From NCBI GenBank assembly GCA_038243635.1, contig JBBSQW010000003.1:124001-188000 (forward strand): 64,000 bases of DNA. Direction: 5' to 3'. Below, piece by piece: positions 8,354 through 16,566 of this stretch. The notes beneath the pieces were generated by a model, which saw only the letters and a list, made by a program, of their open reading frames with translations, had not been told where the DNA came from and did not search any database. How positions within the stretch are numbered: the first letter of the stretch is position 1; each line of letters begins with the position of its first letter. Source of the DNA: Pseudopedobacter sp038243635 (GTDB lineage: Bacteria > Bacteroidota > Bacteroidia > Sphingobacteriales > Sphingobacteriaceae). Made by a program: the position numbers and the translations under genes.

Positions 8354-10066
8354 ATGTATTTAGTAACGCAAAAAAACACCATTTACATTTTTACAGCGTT
8401 TGCAGCAATGCTTATAACCGCCTGTTTCGGAGTGAAAAAAAAATCGTCTACAAATTTAAAGGATGACCCACGACCTAATATTGTTTTAATCTTGGCAGAT
8501 GATCTTGGATATTCTGACCTTGGATGTTATGGGGGAGAGATTAAAACGCCAAATCTTGATTATTTAGCCGAAAATGGTATCCGTTTTAGAAATTTTTATA
8601 ATGTTTCTAGGTGTTGCCCTACAAGAGCGTCATTATTAACGGGCCAATATAATCATGATGCAGGTATTGGAGAAATGACTACTGATAGAAACGAACCGGG
8701 CTACAGAGGCTATTTAACAGAAAACACCGTAACTGTTGCAGAAGTTTTAAAAACGGCAGGTTACCGTACAGCCATGACGGGGAAGTGGCATGTTTCCAAT
8801 ACTATCGAACAGCCTACAGCTGCAAAACAATTGGCGTGGTTAAATCACCAAGAGGGCTATGCTTTATTTTCTCCAATCGAACAATATCCTACCAGCAGGG
8901 GTTTTGAAAAATATTTTGGCACCATTTGGGGCGTGGTAGATTATTTTGACCCTTTTAGTTTGGTAAGCGGAACTACACCCATTAAAAACGTACCTAAAGA
9001 CTATTACCAAACAGATGCTATTAATGATACCACTTCAGCTTATATCAGAGAGTTTGCTAAAGAAGAAAAACCTTTTTTTATTTATGTAGCTCAAAATGCA
9101 CCGCATTGGCCTTTACATGCTAAACCTAAAGATATTGAAAAATATAAAGATACTTACACGGTTGGATGGGATGCGATAAGAATTGCTAGATATGAACGTA
9201 TGGTAAAAATGGGATTAATTAATCCTAAGACTACGCCCTTATCGCCACGCTTAAAACCAGAATTATTGTGGGATAAAAATCCTGACAAAGAATGGGACGC
9301 AAGAGCGATGGCAGTACATGCTGCGATGATAGATAATATGGATCAGGGAATAGGTCGGATTATTAATACTTTAAAAGAAACAGGAGAATTAGATAATACA
9401 ATCATTATTTTCTTGAGTGATAATGGGGCTAGTCCGGAAGATGCCATGCGTTACGGACCAGGTTTTGACCGTACATCAGAAACAAGAGATGGGAGAAAAG
9501 TGTTTTTCCCCATACATAAAAGTGTAGAACATCTTCCAGGTTCTCAGCTAGTTTATAGCTCTATAGGCGAAAGATGGGCAAATGTTGCAAATACTCCTTA
9601 TCAACTTGCAAAAGAGCAAAGCTATGAGGGCGGAGTTAGAACTCCAATGATTATCTCATGGCCTAAAGGGTTGAAAGCAAAAAACGGAAGCTACTCTGAT
9701 CAAATCGGTCACGTCATGGATTTTATGAAAACTTTTACAGACGTATCAAAAGCGACCTATCCAAACGTTTATAAAGGCAATACCATAAGTCCAACAACTG
9801 GTAATAGTTTATTGCCTGCAATTGAAGGGAACCAAACTTATGGTCACCATTTATTATTTAACGAACATTATAATGCGAGATATGTGAGGGATAACGGATG
9901 GAAATTGGTTTCTCTTAGTAACGATGCAACTTGGCATTTATACAAAATAGACGATGATGAAACGGAACTGAATGATTTAGCTGATAAATACCCAGAAAAA
10001 GTAAAAGAAATGAAAGCAAAGTGGAAAAAATGGGCTCATGAAAATAAGGTGCTTCCTAAAAGATAA
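8354..10066 (+). CDS. S1-family sulfatase, lipoprotein
   Basis: A 570-residue sulfatase. The lipobox LITAC places the lipidated cysteine at residue 24, so it is membrane-anchored. The fold opens with NIVLILADDLGYSD (metal ligands D49/D50). The maturation signature is CCPTRASLLTG with Cys87 as the expected formylglycine, and TGKWH follows. LSDNGAS carries further metal ligands. It shares with the preceding sulfatase the rare CC before P and the blocks NVSRCC and EPGYRG/LPGYRG, so the two are paralogues. It needs an anaerobic sulfatase-maturing enzyme or formylglycine-generating enzyme encoded elsewhere. It is probably transcribed with both neighbours (gaps of 84 and 77 bases). The substrate cannot be named. 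Confidence 0.92.
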   Translation: MYLVTQKNTIYIFTAFAAMLITACFGVKKKSSTNLKDDPRPNIVLILADDLGYSDLGCYGGEIKTPNLDYLAENGIRFRNFYNVSRCCPTRASLLTGQYNHDAGIGEMTTDRNEPGYRGYLTENTVTVAEVLKTAGYRTAMTGKWHVSNTIEQPTAAKQLAWLNHQEGYALFSPIEQYPTSRGFEKYFGTIWGVVDYFDPFSLVSGTTPIKNVPKDYYQTDAINDTTSAYIREFAKEEKPFFIYVAQNAPHWPLHAKPKDIEKYKDTYTVGWDAIRIARYERMVKMGLINPKTTPLSPRLKPELLWDKNPDKEWDARAMAVHAAMIDNMDQGIGRIINTLKETGELDNTIIIFLSDNGASPEDAMRYGPGFDRTSETRDGRKVFFPIHKSVEHLPGSQLVYSSIGERWANVANTPYQLAKEQSYEGGVRTPMIISWPKGLKAKNGSYSDQIGHVMDFMKTFTDVSKATYPNVYKGNTISPTTGNSLLPAIEGNQTYGHHLLFNEHYNARYVRDNGWKLVSLSNDATWHLYKIDDDETELNDLADKYPEKVKEMKAKWKKWAHENKVLPKR

Positions 10067-10143
10067 TGACTGTTTAAAATTACCATATCAAGCTGTTAAT
10101 TTTTTAAGGCTATAATTATATCTTGTACTTCAGTACCTAACAA

Positions 10144-11532
10144 ATGAAAAATAAACTTGGGTTTAGCTTAGTAGTAATAACCTTACTTACGTTAAGTGGA
10201 TGTTCGCTAAAAATAATTAGCGTAACCGAACCAACAGCAAGTCGTCGCCAGCCAAATGTTATCATTATCCTAACAGATGATATGGGCTTTAGTGATATCA
10301 CTTGTTTTGGAGGGCACTTTGTTGCTACTCCAAATATTGACAGACTTGCTGCCAAGGGAACTAAGTTTTTGCAGTATTATAGTGCTGCACCGATATGTTC
10401 GCCATCTAGGGCTGCTTTGTTGACCGGCATGTACCCCGCAAGGTGGAATTTCACTACTTATTTGGACAATAGAAAGCACAATAGGAATGCACAACAAGCA
10501 GATTTCTTAAATCCGGATGCACCTTCAATCGCCAATTTCTTTAAAGAGGCTGGATATGCAACAGGTCATTTTGGTAAATGGCATTTGGGCGGTGGAAGAG
10601 ACGTAACTAACGCCCCGGGCTTCGAAAAATATGGATATGATGAACATGTAAGTACATATGAAAGTCCAGACCCGGATCCTTTAATTACGGCAACAGATTG
10701 GATATGGTCATCCAAAGACAGTGTGAAAAGATGGGATAGAACTAAATATTTTGTTGATAAAACGCTGGCATTTATCCAAAGAAATAAGAATAAGCCTTTT
10801 TTCGTAAACCTTTGGCCCGATGATGTTCATACTCCGTGGGTACCGAGAGTAGAAACCGAATACACTGGAAAATACCCAATGAACCCCGAGGAAGAGCAAG
10901 CTTTTAAACTTGTTTTAAAAGAATATGATTTTCAAATAGGCAGGTTAATGGATGGGTTAGCGAAATTAAAACTAGATCAAAATACCATTATCATCTTTAC
11001 CAGCGATAATGGGCCGCTTCCAAGTTTTAGAGGAAGTAGGGCTGGTGGTTTAAGAGGCTCTAAACTTTCTCTTTTTGAAGGAGGCACTAAAATGCCATTT
11101 ATTATTAGTTGGCCGGGTCATATTGAAAAAGCTAAATCAGATGAATATTCTGAAATGAACGCTATGGATTTATTGCCCTCATTAACAAAAATGGCGGGCA
11201 TAAACCTTCCTGATAGCTATAAAAGCGATGGAAAAGACAGGAGCGATGTATGGTTAGGAAAACCCTCACTACGCAATAAGGATATGTTTTGGGAATACGG
11301 GAGAAACAATACCGCTTTCAGGTACCCTTTAGGAAAAGACAAAAGCCCTAATTTGGCTGTAAGATCAGGGTCGTGGAAATTATTAATGAATAGTGATGGT
11401 ACAGATATACAGCTTTACAACATCATAACCGATAAGAACGAAACAAAAAACATTGCGCTACAAAACACTGAGATAGTACAAAAATTAAAAGAAAAACTCC
11501 TGAATTGGTGGAATGAAATGCCAAAACTTTGA
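10144..11532 (+). CDS. S1-family sulfatase, lipoprotein, GALNS-like
   Basis: A 462-residue sulfatase. The lipobox LSGC puts the lipidated cysteine at residue 20. NVIIILTDDMGFSD opens the fold, and CSPSRAALLTG (Cys85) is the maturation signature. GHFGKWHLGGG and FTSDNGPLPSFRG supply the remaining active-site blocks. The YYSAAPICSPSR style and shorter length differ from the two preceding genes and resemble N-acetylgalactosamine-6-sulfatase and arylsulfatase-A-like groups, so it likely acts on a different linkage (inference). It is last in the sulfatase series, 77 bases after the previous gene, and is followed by a symmetric hairpin at 11579-11605. Confidence 0.92.
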   Translation: MKNKLGFSLVVITLLTLSGCSLKIISVTEPTASRRQPNVIIILTDDMGFSDITCFGGHFVATPNIDRLAAKGTKFLQYYSAAPICSPSRAALLTGMYPARWNFTTYLDNRKHNRNAQQADFLNPDAPSIANFFKEAGYATGHFGKWHLGGGRDVTNAPGFEKYGYDEHVSTYESPDPDPLITATDWIWSSKDSVKRWDRTKYFVDKTLAFIQRNKNKPFFVNLWPDDVHTPWVPRVETEYTGKYPMNPEEEQAFKLVLKEYDFQIGRLMDGLAKLKLDQNTIIIFTSDNGPLPSFRGSRAGGLRGSKLSLFEGGTKMPFIISWPGHIEKAKSDEYSEMNAMDLLPSLTKMAGINLPDSYKSDGKDRSDVWLGKPSLRNKDMFWEYGRNNTAFRYPLGKDKSPNLAVRSGSWKLLMNSDGTDIQLYNIITDKNETKNIALQNTEIVQKLKEKLLNWWNEMPKL

Positions 11533-11578
11533 ATTATGGTAAATGTGTTGTGCAAGAATTAATCTTCATTTAAAAGAA

Positions 11579-11605
11579 ATGAGCTCGATAAAATATCGAG
11601 CTCAT
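11579..11605. terminator. Symmetric hairpin between convergent genes
   Basis: ATGAGCTCGATA (11579-11590) and TATCGAGCTCAT (11594-11605) form a perfect 12-base stem with a 3-base loop. It lies between the end of the third sulfatase and the end of the minus-strand gene at 11675. The T-run on the plus side is weak (11619-11625), so it may act in both directions or by pausing. Confidence 0.55.
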
Positions 11606-11674
11606 TACGGATGAATTATTTTTTAATTACTTAACGTTTCAGAGCGCTAAAAAGGTCTAAAACTCCTTTTTTAC

Positions 11675-13759
11675 TTAGTTTAACCAAACCGTTTGGGTAA
11701 AAGCCCCATTTGCTGCAATATCCCAAACTTCTAACCTTACCCATGTTCTGCCTTTTAAATTAAGTTTTTGTTTAATGGTTTTTTTGCCAAAAGCTTCAGT
11801 TTGGTTAAGGTCAATTTTATCTCGGTAAACTTTACTTCCATCTCCAGAAACTAACTCGGCATAATTTAGTGGGAAAGTCCAATTGATATCAAATACAATA
11901 TTTGCTTCTCCATTTTTAGCTAGCGGAATTGTTGCTCCAGAGCTACTTCCATTTACGGTAAAAGATGGGATAAGCACTTCACCCGTGGTAGAGAAAAACT
12001 CACCCTTTTTCATCACATCTAAAACAGGTTGCCAACCATCTTTAAAATTTGGTAGTTTGTCCATTTTTAAATAGTTCACGTTTAAATGGGCGTACATTTC
12101 ATTCTCTGGCTCAATGGTAAAGACATCACATTCGGCAATTGCGGTTTTCTTTAACCCCCAATTATTCATATCGTCCATTAGGTTAAGCACCCGTTTACTT
12201 AAGGTTTGTAAGGAAAGATCTGCTGGAATGTTTTTCCATGCAGCTCCCATAAATGTGCTCGACTTAAAAAAGTCCTCATTTTTATAAGCATCAGGGTAAC
12301 CCGTAGATCCTTTTGTTCTGGCATGAGCTGTCCATGCTAAGCCGTTTTCTGCTTCTAATAACTTTAACATTTCCTCTTTATCAGCAATGTGGTAAACTTT
12401 GCCATATTTAGCATCAGTTGTTACAAACGGAACATTTGGATTCCTGCTCATTACCCAATAAACTGGCTTAGGAAAAAATGCCAACCAATGCCCTCCATAA
12501 AAATTATTTGCTTCTTCTCCTGGCAGTAATAAAAATTTGTCATTAGATAAGCGCTTACATTGTTCAAACAGCGTATGAAGTTCGTTTAAACGAAGGCTAT
12601 CTGGCCCTGTTGGATGTCCTTCGCCATGAAATTCGGCTAAATGCACAATGTCTACTCCAGTTTCTTTAAAAACTTTCACAAAGCTTGGTTCTTCTGGTAC
12701 AGGTTTGCCAGCAAGCACAACCTTTGATATAAACTCATTATGGAAATGGCTTTCCATGGTTTTGTAACCGGGTAAGCTTACGTATTTATCTTCATGGGTA
12801 AATCTCTTTACTTCTTCCAATAGAGCTTCAGGATTTTCTTTACTTAACAAACAGAAAAAGTTTAAGCGCTGCTGAGTTTTGGGAGGCGCATTAAACCAAG
12901 GCACATAGCGTCTGTCTCCTTGTAATTCTTGCCTGATACCAATACCAAACTCTGGAATCATATTGCGATAATTACTACCGTACCAAGTAAATTTTAAGTT
13001 AAAGGCTTCATCCAATGGATAAAAATATTGATGCGGTGCAGGAAAAATAGCTAAGCTTCCTTTCGCGGACTGTCCAATAACTGTTCTGTATTTAACTTCC
13101 AGATTTTTGCTTGTATCTGTCTGGTTGGCTTTAACGTGTTGCATTTTCTTATACACATCAGACCATGCAATATTGCTCCATGGTTGGTTTTTGCTTACCA
13201 AACCGGCATCGTACAAAATTGCGGTAGAATCAACGTCGGTACCAACTACACCGGCGACGTTAAGTAATGGACTTCCATTGTATAGCGTAATTTCTAGGTG
13301 TCCCTTAAAATTGGGTGCTTTTAGCTCTCCAAGCGTAATTACTGTATGCGAGCCAATAGTTTTTATAGTGGCCGTATTTTGTTTTTGTAATATTACGTTG
13401 TAAGATTGGTTAGGTTTTGAGGGTACTTTATCAAAAAATATATTCCAACCACTGTTTTTAAAGTCAAGCTTACGTTCTCCGATACTTAAAATAAATGCGG
13501 GGTTAAGATCTTTTGCGATTTCTACAAAATCTTTTGACTTACCTATTTGCAAGCTTTTAAATAAAGGGTAGTTATTTCTTACATCTAAAATGATCTTACC
13601 GTTTTCTTTATTTCCTATAGGCCATGTTACCTCAAAACTGTCACCTTTGGCTTGAACAGAGACTCCGGTTGATGAATCAAAATTTTTTAAATTTAATTTG
13701 GGTTGAGCATTTGCCTGTAGGGCGAATAAAATTAAGAATATTAATGTTGCAGCTCTCAT
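11675..13759 (-). CDS. Secreted protein with PHP-like metal-hydrolase core
   Basis: A 694-residue protein with a signal peptide ending at ANAQ (about residue 19). The first 300 residues are beta-rich and not recognised. From about 340 to 490 it carries PHP-type metal-site motifs in order: HFHNEF, HLAEFHGEGH, LPGEEANNFYGGHW and WTAHARTKG. The C-terminal 100 residues look like a beta-sandwich (SFTVNGSSSGATIPL, WVRLEVWD). PHP domains are phosphoesterases or related metal hydrolases; a secreted one beside sulfatases hints at action on a substituted sugar (inference). It converges with the sulfatase series and has no close neighbour on its own strand. I do not recognise an established function. 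Confidence 0.7.
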   Translation of the reverse strand: MRAATLIFLILFALQANAQPKLNLKNFDSSTGVSVQAKGDSFEVTWPIGNKENGKIILDVRNNYPLFKSLQIGKSKDFVEIAKDLNPAFILSIGERKLDFKNSGWNIFFDKVPSKPNQSYNVILQKQNTATIKTIGSHTVITLGELKAPNFKGHLEITLYNGSPLLNVAGVVGTDVDSTAILYDAGLVSKNQPWSNIAWSDVYKKMQHVKANQTDTSKNLEVKYRTVIGQSAKGSLAIFPAPHQYFYPLDEAFNLKFTWYGSNYRNMIPEFGIGIRQELQGDRRYVPWFNAPPKTQQRLNFFCLLSKENPEALLEEVKRFTHEDKYVSLPGYKTMESHFHNEFISKVVLAGKPVPEEPSFVKVFKETGVDIVHLAEFHGEGHPTGPDSLRLNELHTLFEQCKRLSNDKFLLLPGEEANNFYGGHWLAFFPKPVYWVMSRNPNVPFVTTDAKYGKVYHIADKEEMLKLLEAENGLAWTAHARTKGSTGYPDAYKNEDFFKSSTFMGAAWKNIPADLSLQTLSKRVLNLMDDMNNWGLKKTAIAECDVFTIEPENEMYAHLNVNYLKMDKLPNFKDGWQPVLDVMKKGEFFSTTGEVLIPSFTVNGSSSGATIPLAKNGEANIVFDINWTFPLNYAELVSGDGSKVYRDKIDLNQTEAFGKKTIKQKLNLKGRTWVRLEVWDIAANGAFTQTVWLN

Positions 13760-14466
13760 TTAAGTAATGGTTTAATTTTATGGCTATCTCTATAAAAGAT
13801 AAAAGCAACACACCTGGCTACCTAACTAAAATATCTTTCAAGGAATTATTAAATTGAAAAACGAAAATAACATTATCTATGCAAAATACAATTTTAAAGG
13901 CAAGCTATTAAAACCTATACTCACAAAAAGCAATAGACCATGTTTCCCTTTTTAAGTTATTCTTTCCTAGAAATCAACGCACAAATTGTACTTAAACTAT
14001 TATTTATACAAAAAAAGTCGGAACGTAGATTTGAGCGAAACCCTTTAAAATTAAGTAAAAAATTGAATGATCAGCTTGAGAAAAAGCGCAACGATGTGCA
14101 TTTAGAATGCAATGTTTAAAAGAATGGTTATCCATTATCTTCAGTAAGAACTTGAGATATTACGATTCATAGTAAAGTATCGAAAAAATATCAAAACTGT
14201 GGATGGCAAATTTGATGTATTGAATCACCAAAAGAACAAATGTTTTTGATAGCGGTTGCCAAAGATTCTGACACCACTTTTAATGAACAAAAGAAGCGGC
14301 TGTCTCAAAAGTAATGGAGTCAGCCGCTTCTTTTTATCTATTTTAAACAAAAAAAAACGTAGTATAAAAAGAAACACTTACTTGAAAAGATTTCGTAAAG
14401 CAATTCAAAAAAAGCTAAACGGTAAGGTGACTTAAAACCCTTCGCCATTTTCCTTTTTACTCGAAT
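13760..14466. other. Intergenic region, 707 bases
   Basis: AT-rich, with short broken frames only. It contains the strong terminator at 14289-14334. The words GGCTGTCTCAAAAGT next to that stem resemble ends of some insertion sequences, but no second end or transposase was found. Confidence 0.5.
14289..14334 (-). terminator. Terminator downstream of GH97 operon
   Basis: AAAAGAAGCGGCTG (14289-14302) pairs with CAGCCGCTTCTTTT (14321-14334) around an 18-base loop, with T-runs available on both strands. It is about 130 bases past the stop at 14467, the end of the starch operon. Confidence 0.7.
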
Positions 14467-16563
14467 TTATTTTACACTAATTGCAATCCCGCCACCTGGA
14501 GCAAGATATTCTTTAAGCTTAGTTTTGCTAGTTACTTTTATGGTTTTGACGGTATAACTCTGCGGTTTCTTATTGTAGCTGGCATCTTTTCCATCTGCGT
14601 AAATAGTTGCAGTGTATTTTTTACCGGCAGGTAAAAAATCAAAAGAAATATTTGCTGTACGTGAGTTTTCGTCTGTTACTCCCCCAATAAACCATTCATT
14701 TTTACCTTTTGCTTTTCTGGCAATAGTTACATAATCTCCAGGTTCTGCCTCTAAAATATAAGTATCATCCCAATCAACAGCTACATCTTTAATAAACTGA
14801 AAAGCATCAGGAAAACGCATGTAATTTTCGGGTAAATCAGCAGCCATTTGCAACGGACTATACATCGTTACATAATAGGCTAGTTGCTTTACAAGGGTTG
14901 TATTAACCCTTTGAGTGCTCCCAGTTCCGTAATAAGATAAATCTGTTTGAAAAATACCCGGTGTGTAATCCATTGGACCACCCATTAAGCGGGTAAAAGG
15001 TAAAATGGTGGTATGGTCTGGCGCTAAACCGCCCATTGATTCAAATTCTGTTCCTCTTGCGGATTCCTGCGCAATCCAGTTAGGAAAAGTTCTATTTACC
15101 CCTGTTGGCCTAACAGCTTCATGACTATTGACCATAATTTTATGATCAGCAGCTGTTTTTGCGACGTGTATATAATGATTTACCATGGATTGGCTATCGT
15201 GATGCTCTCCTCTGGGAATTATAGCGCCTACATAACCTGTTTTTACAGAATTATAACCATTGTTTTCCATAAATTTAAACGCAGTGTCTAATCTTCTTTC
15301 GTAATTAGTTACTGAACCAGATGTTTCATGATGCATCATTACTTTTACACTTTTACTGGCAGCGTAATTTTGCACAGCTTTTACATCAAAATCCGGGTAC
15401 GCGGTCACAAAATCGAATACTTCCTCTTTCCTTTTGCCAAACCAATCTTCCCATCCAATATTCCAACCTTCTATCAAAACCGCATCAAAGCCATTTTCTG
15501 CGGCAAAATCTATGTATTTCCTTGCGTTTTCTGTAGTCGCTCCATGCTTTCCGTTAGGTTTAAACTTTGTAAAGTCGTCAGTTAATTTTACGTTTGTTTC
15601 ATCACTATATGCCCAAGTGCTTTTTCCGGCAACAAAATATTCCCACCAAATACCAATATATTTTACAGGCTTAATCCACGAAACATCTTTATATTTTGTT
15701 GGCTCGTTTAAATTTAAAATTAGTTTCGATGCCAAAATCTCAGCGGCTTTATCACTCACCACAATAGTTCTCCAAGGGCTTTGCGCATCGGTTTGTATGT
15801 ATCCTTTGTTTCCAAAAACATCAGGACATAAATGCGAGCTTAAAGAAAAATTAGCTGCATCTACGTTCAGGCTCATTGCTGGGTAATTAATTAATGCTGC
15901 TTCGTGGATATTAATGTACAGCCCATTAACAGATTTCATCATTAAAGGAGTTTGTACCGCAGTAGTTTTTATAGGCTGTTGCGCATGTACCATGTGAGTT
16001 GCCTGTTTCATCAAATTTGGAATATCTAATATATTTGATGTTGTATAAGCATACTCATTAGTATCATAATCTCCCGGAATCCAGAAAGCTTTGTTATTTC
16101 CTACTAAATTAAACTCTGTTTTTTCTTCTTTAATGGTGAAATAACTTAAATCAGCTTGCTTTGGAAATTCGTACCTAAACCCTAAACCATCATCAAATAG
16201 CCTGAAACGGATTTTGATAAATCTATCCTTTTGGCTTTTTTGATTAAGTGTAATTAAAAGCTCGTTGTAATTATTTTTAATTTTGCTTTGTTCACCTAAA
16301 ATTGGAGACCATGTTTCGTTAAAAGAACTTGTTTCTGATTTTAATACAATAAAATCATTTAGAAAAGACGGAACGTCTACCAGCTCTAATCCTAATCTGC
16401 TTTTCTTTATTACTTCTTTTCCTTTGAAAGTGAGCTGGTAAAATGGCACACCATCCTTTAACTCAAAATTTAATTTTATTGCTTTGCTGGGTGATAATAA
16501 CTCTTGAGCACTTAGGCTAATAACGCTTATAAAAAGCAACGTGATTACTAGTATTTTTTTCAT
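14467..16563 (-). CDS. susB: GH97 alpha-glucosidase, SusB-like (second of tandem pair)
   Basis: A 698-residue exported enzyme with a signal peptide ending at SLSAQ. GH97 enzymes remove glucose from the non-reducing end of maltooligosaccharides in the periplasm. The N-terminal beta-sandwich is followed by a TIM barrel with EGWNIGWEDW, HHETSG (E413) and SHEAVRPTG (E482). The 69-residue spacing of these two glutamates equals that recalled for the base E439 and acid E508 of Bacteroides SusB, the inverting type. The retaining GH97 type uses an aspartate instead. It starts 3 bases after the upstream GH97 stop, so the two are clearly cotranscribed. It ends with a short beta domain (GGGIAISVK). The gene symbol is by analogy. 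Confidence 0.9.
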   Translation of the reverse strand: MKKILVITLLFISVISLSAQELLSPSKAIKLNFELKDGVPFYQLTFKGKEVIKKSRLGLELVDVPSFLNDFIVLKSETSSFNETWSPILGEQSKIKNNYNELLITLNQKSQKDRFIKIRFRLFDDGLGFRYEFPKQADLSYFTIKEEKTEFNLVGNNKAFWIPGDYDTNEYAYTTSNILDIPNLMKQATHMVHAQQPIKTTAVQTPLMMKSVNGLYINIHEAALINYPAMSLNVDAANFSLSSHLCPDVFGNKGYIQTDAQSPWRTIVVSDKAAEILASKLILNLNEPTKYKDVSWIKPVKYIGIWWEYFVAGKSTWAYSDETNVKLTDDFTKFKPNGKHGATTENARKYIDFAAENGFDAVLIEGWNIGWEDWFGKRKEEVFDFVTAYPDFDVKAVQNYAASKSVKVMMHHETSGSVTNYERRLDTAFKFMENNGYNSVKTGYVGAIIPRGEHHDSQSMVNHYIHVAKTAADHKIMVNSHEAVRPTGVNRTFPNWIAQESARGTEFESMGGLAPDHTTILPFTRLMGGPMDYTPGIFQTDLSYYGTGSTQRVNTTLVKQLAYYVTMYSPLQMAADLPENYMRFPDAFQFIKDVAVDWDDTYILEAEPGDYVTIARKAKGKNEWFIGGVTDENSRTANISFDFLPAGKKYTATIYADGKDASYNKKPQSYTVKTIKVTSKTKLKEYLAPGGGIAISVK

Positions 16564-16566
16564 CGT

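Noticed and set aside
14289..14334. Insertion-sequence end (GGCTGTCTCAAAAGT)
   Set aside because: The words fit the arm and loop of a strong terminator, and no matching second end, target duplication or transposase is present.
15434..15886. 150-residue plus-strand frame opposite GH97
   Set aside because: It lies wholly within the antisense of a well-conserved GH97 gene; composition fits a shadow frame.
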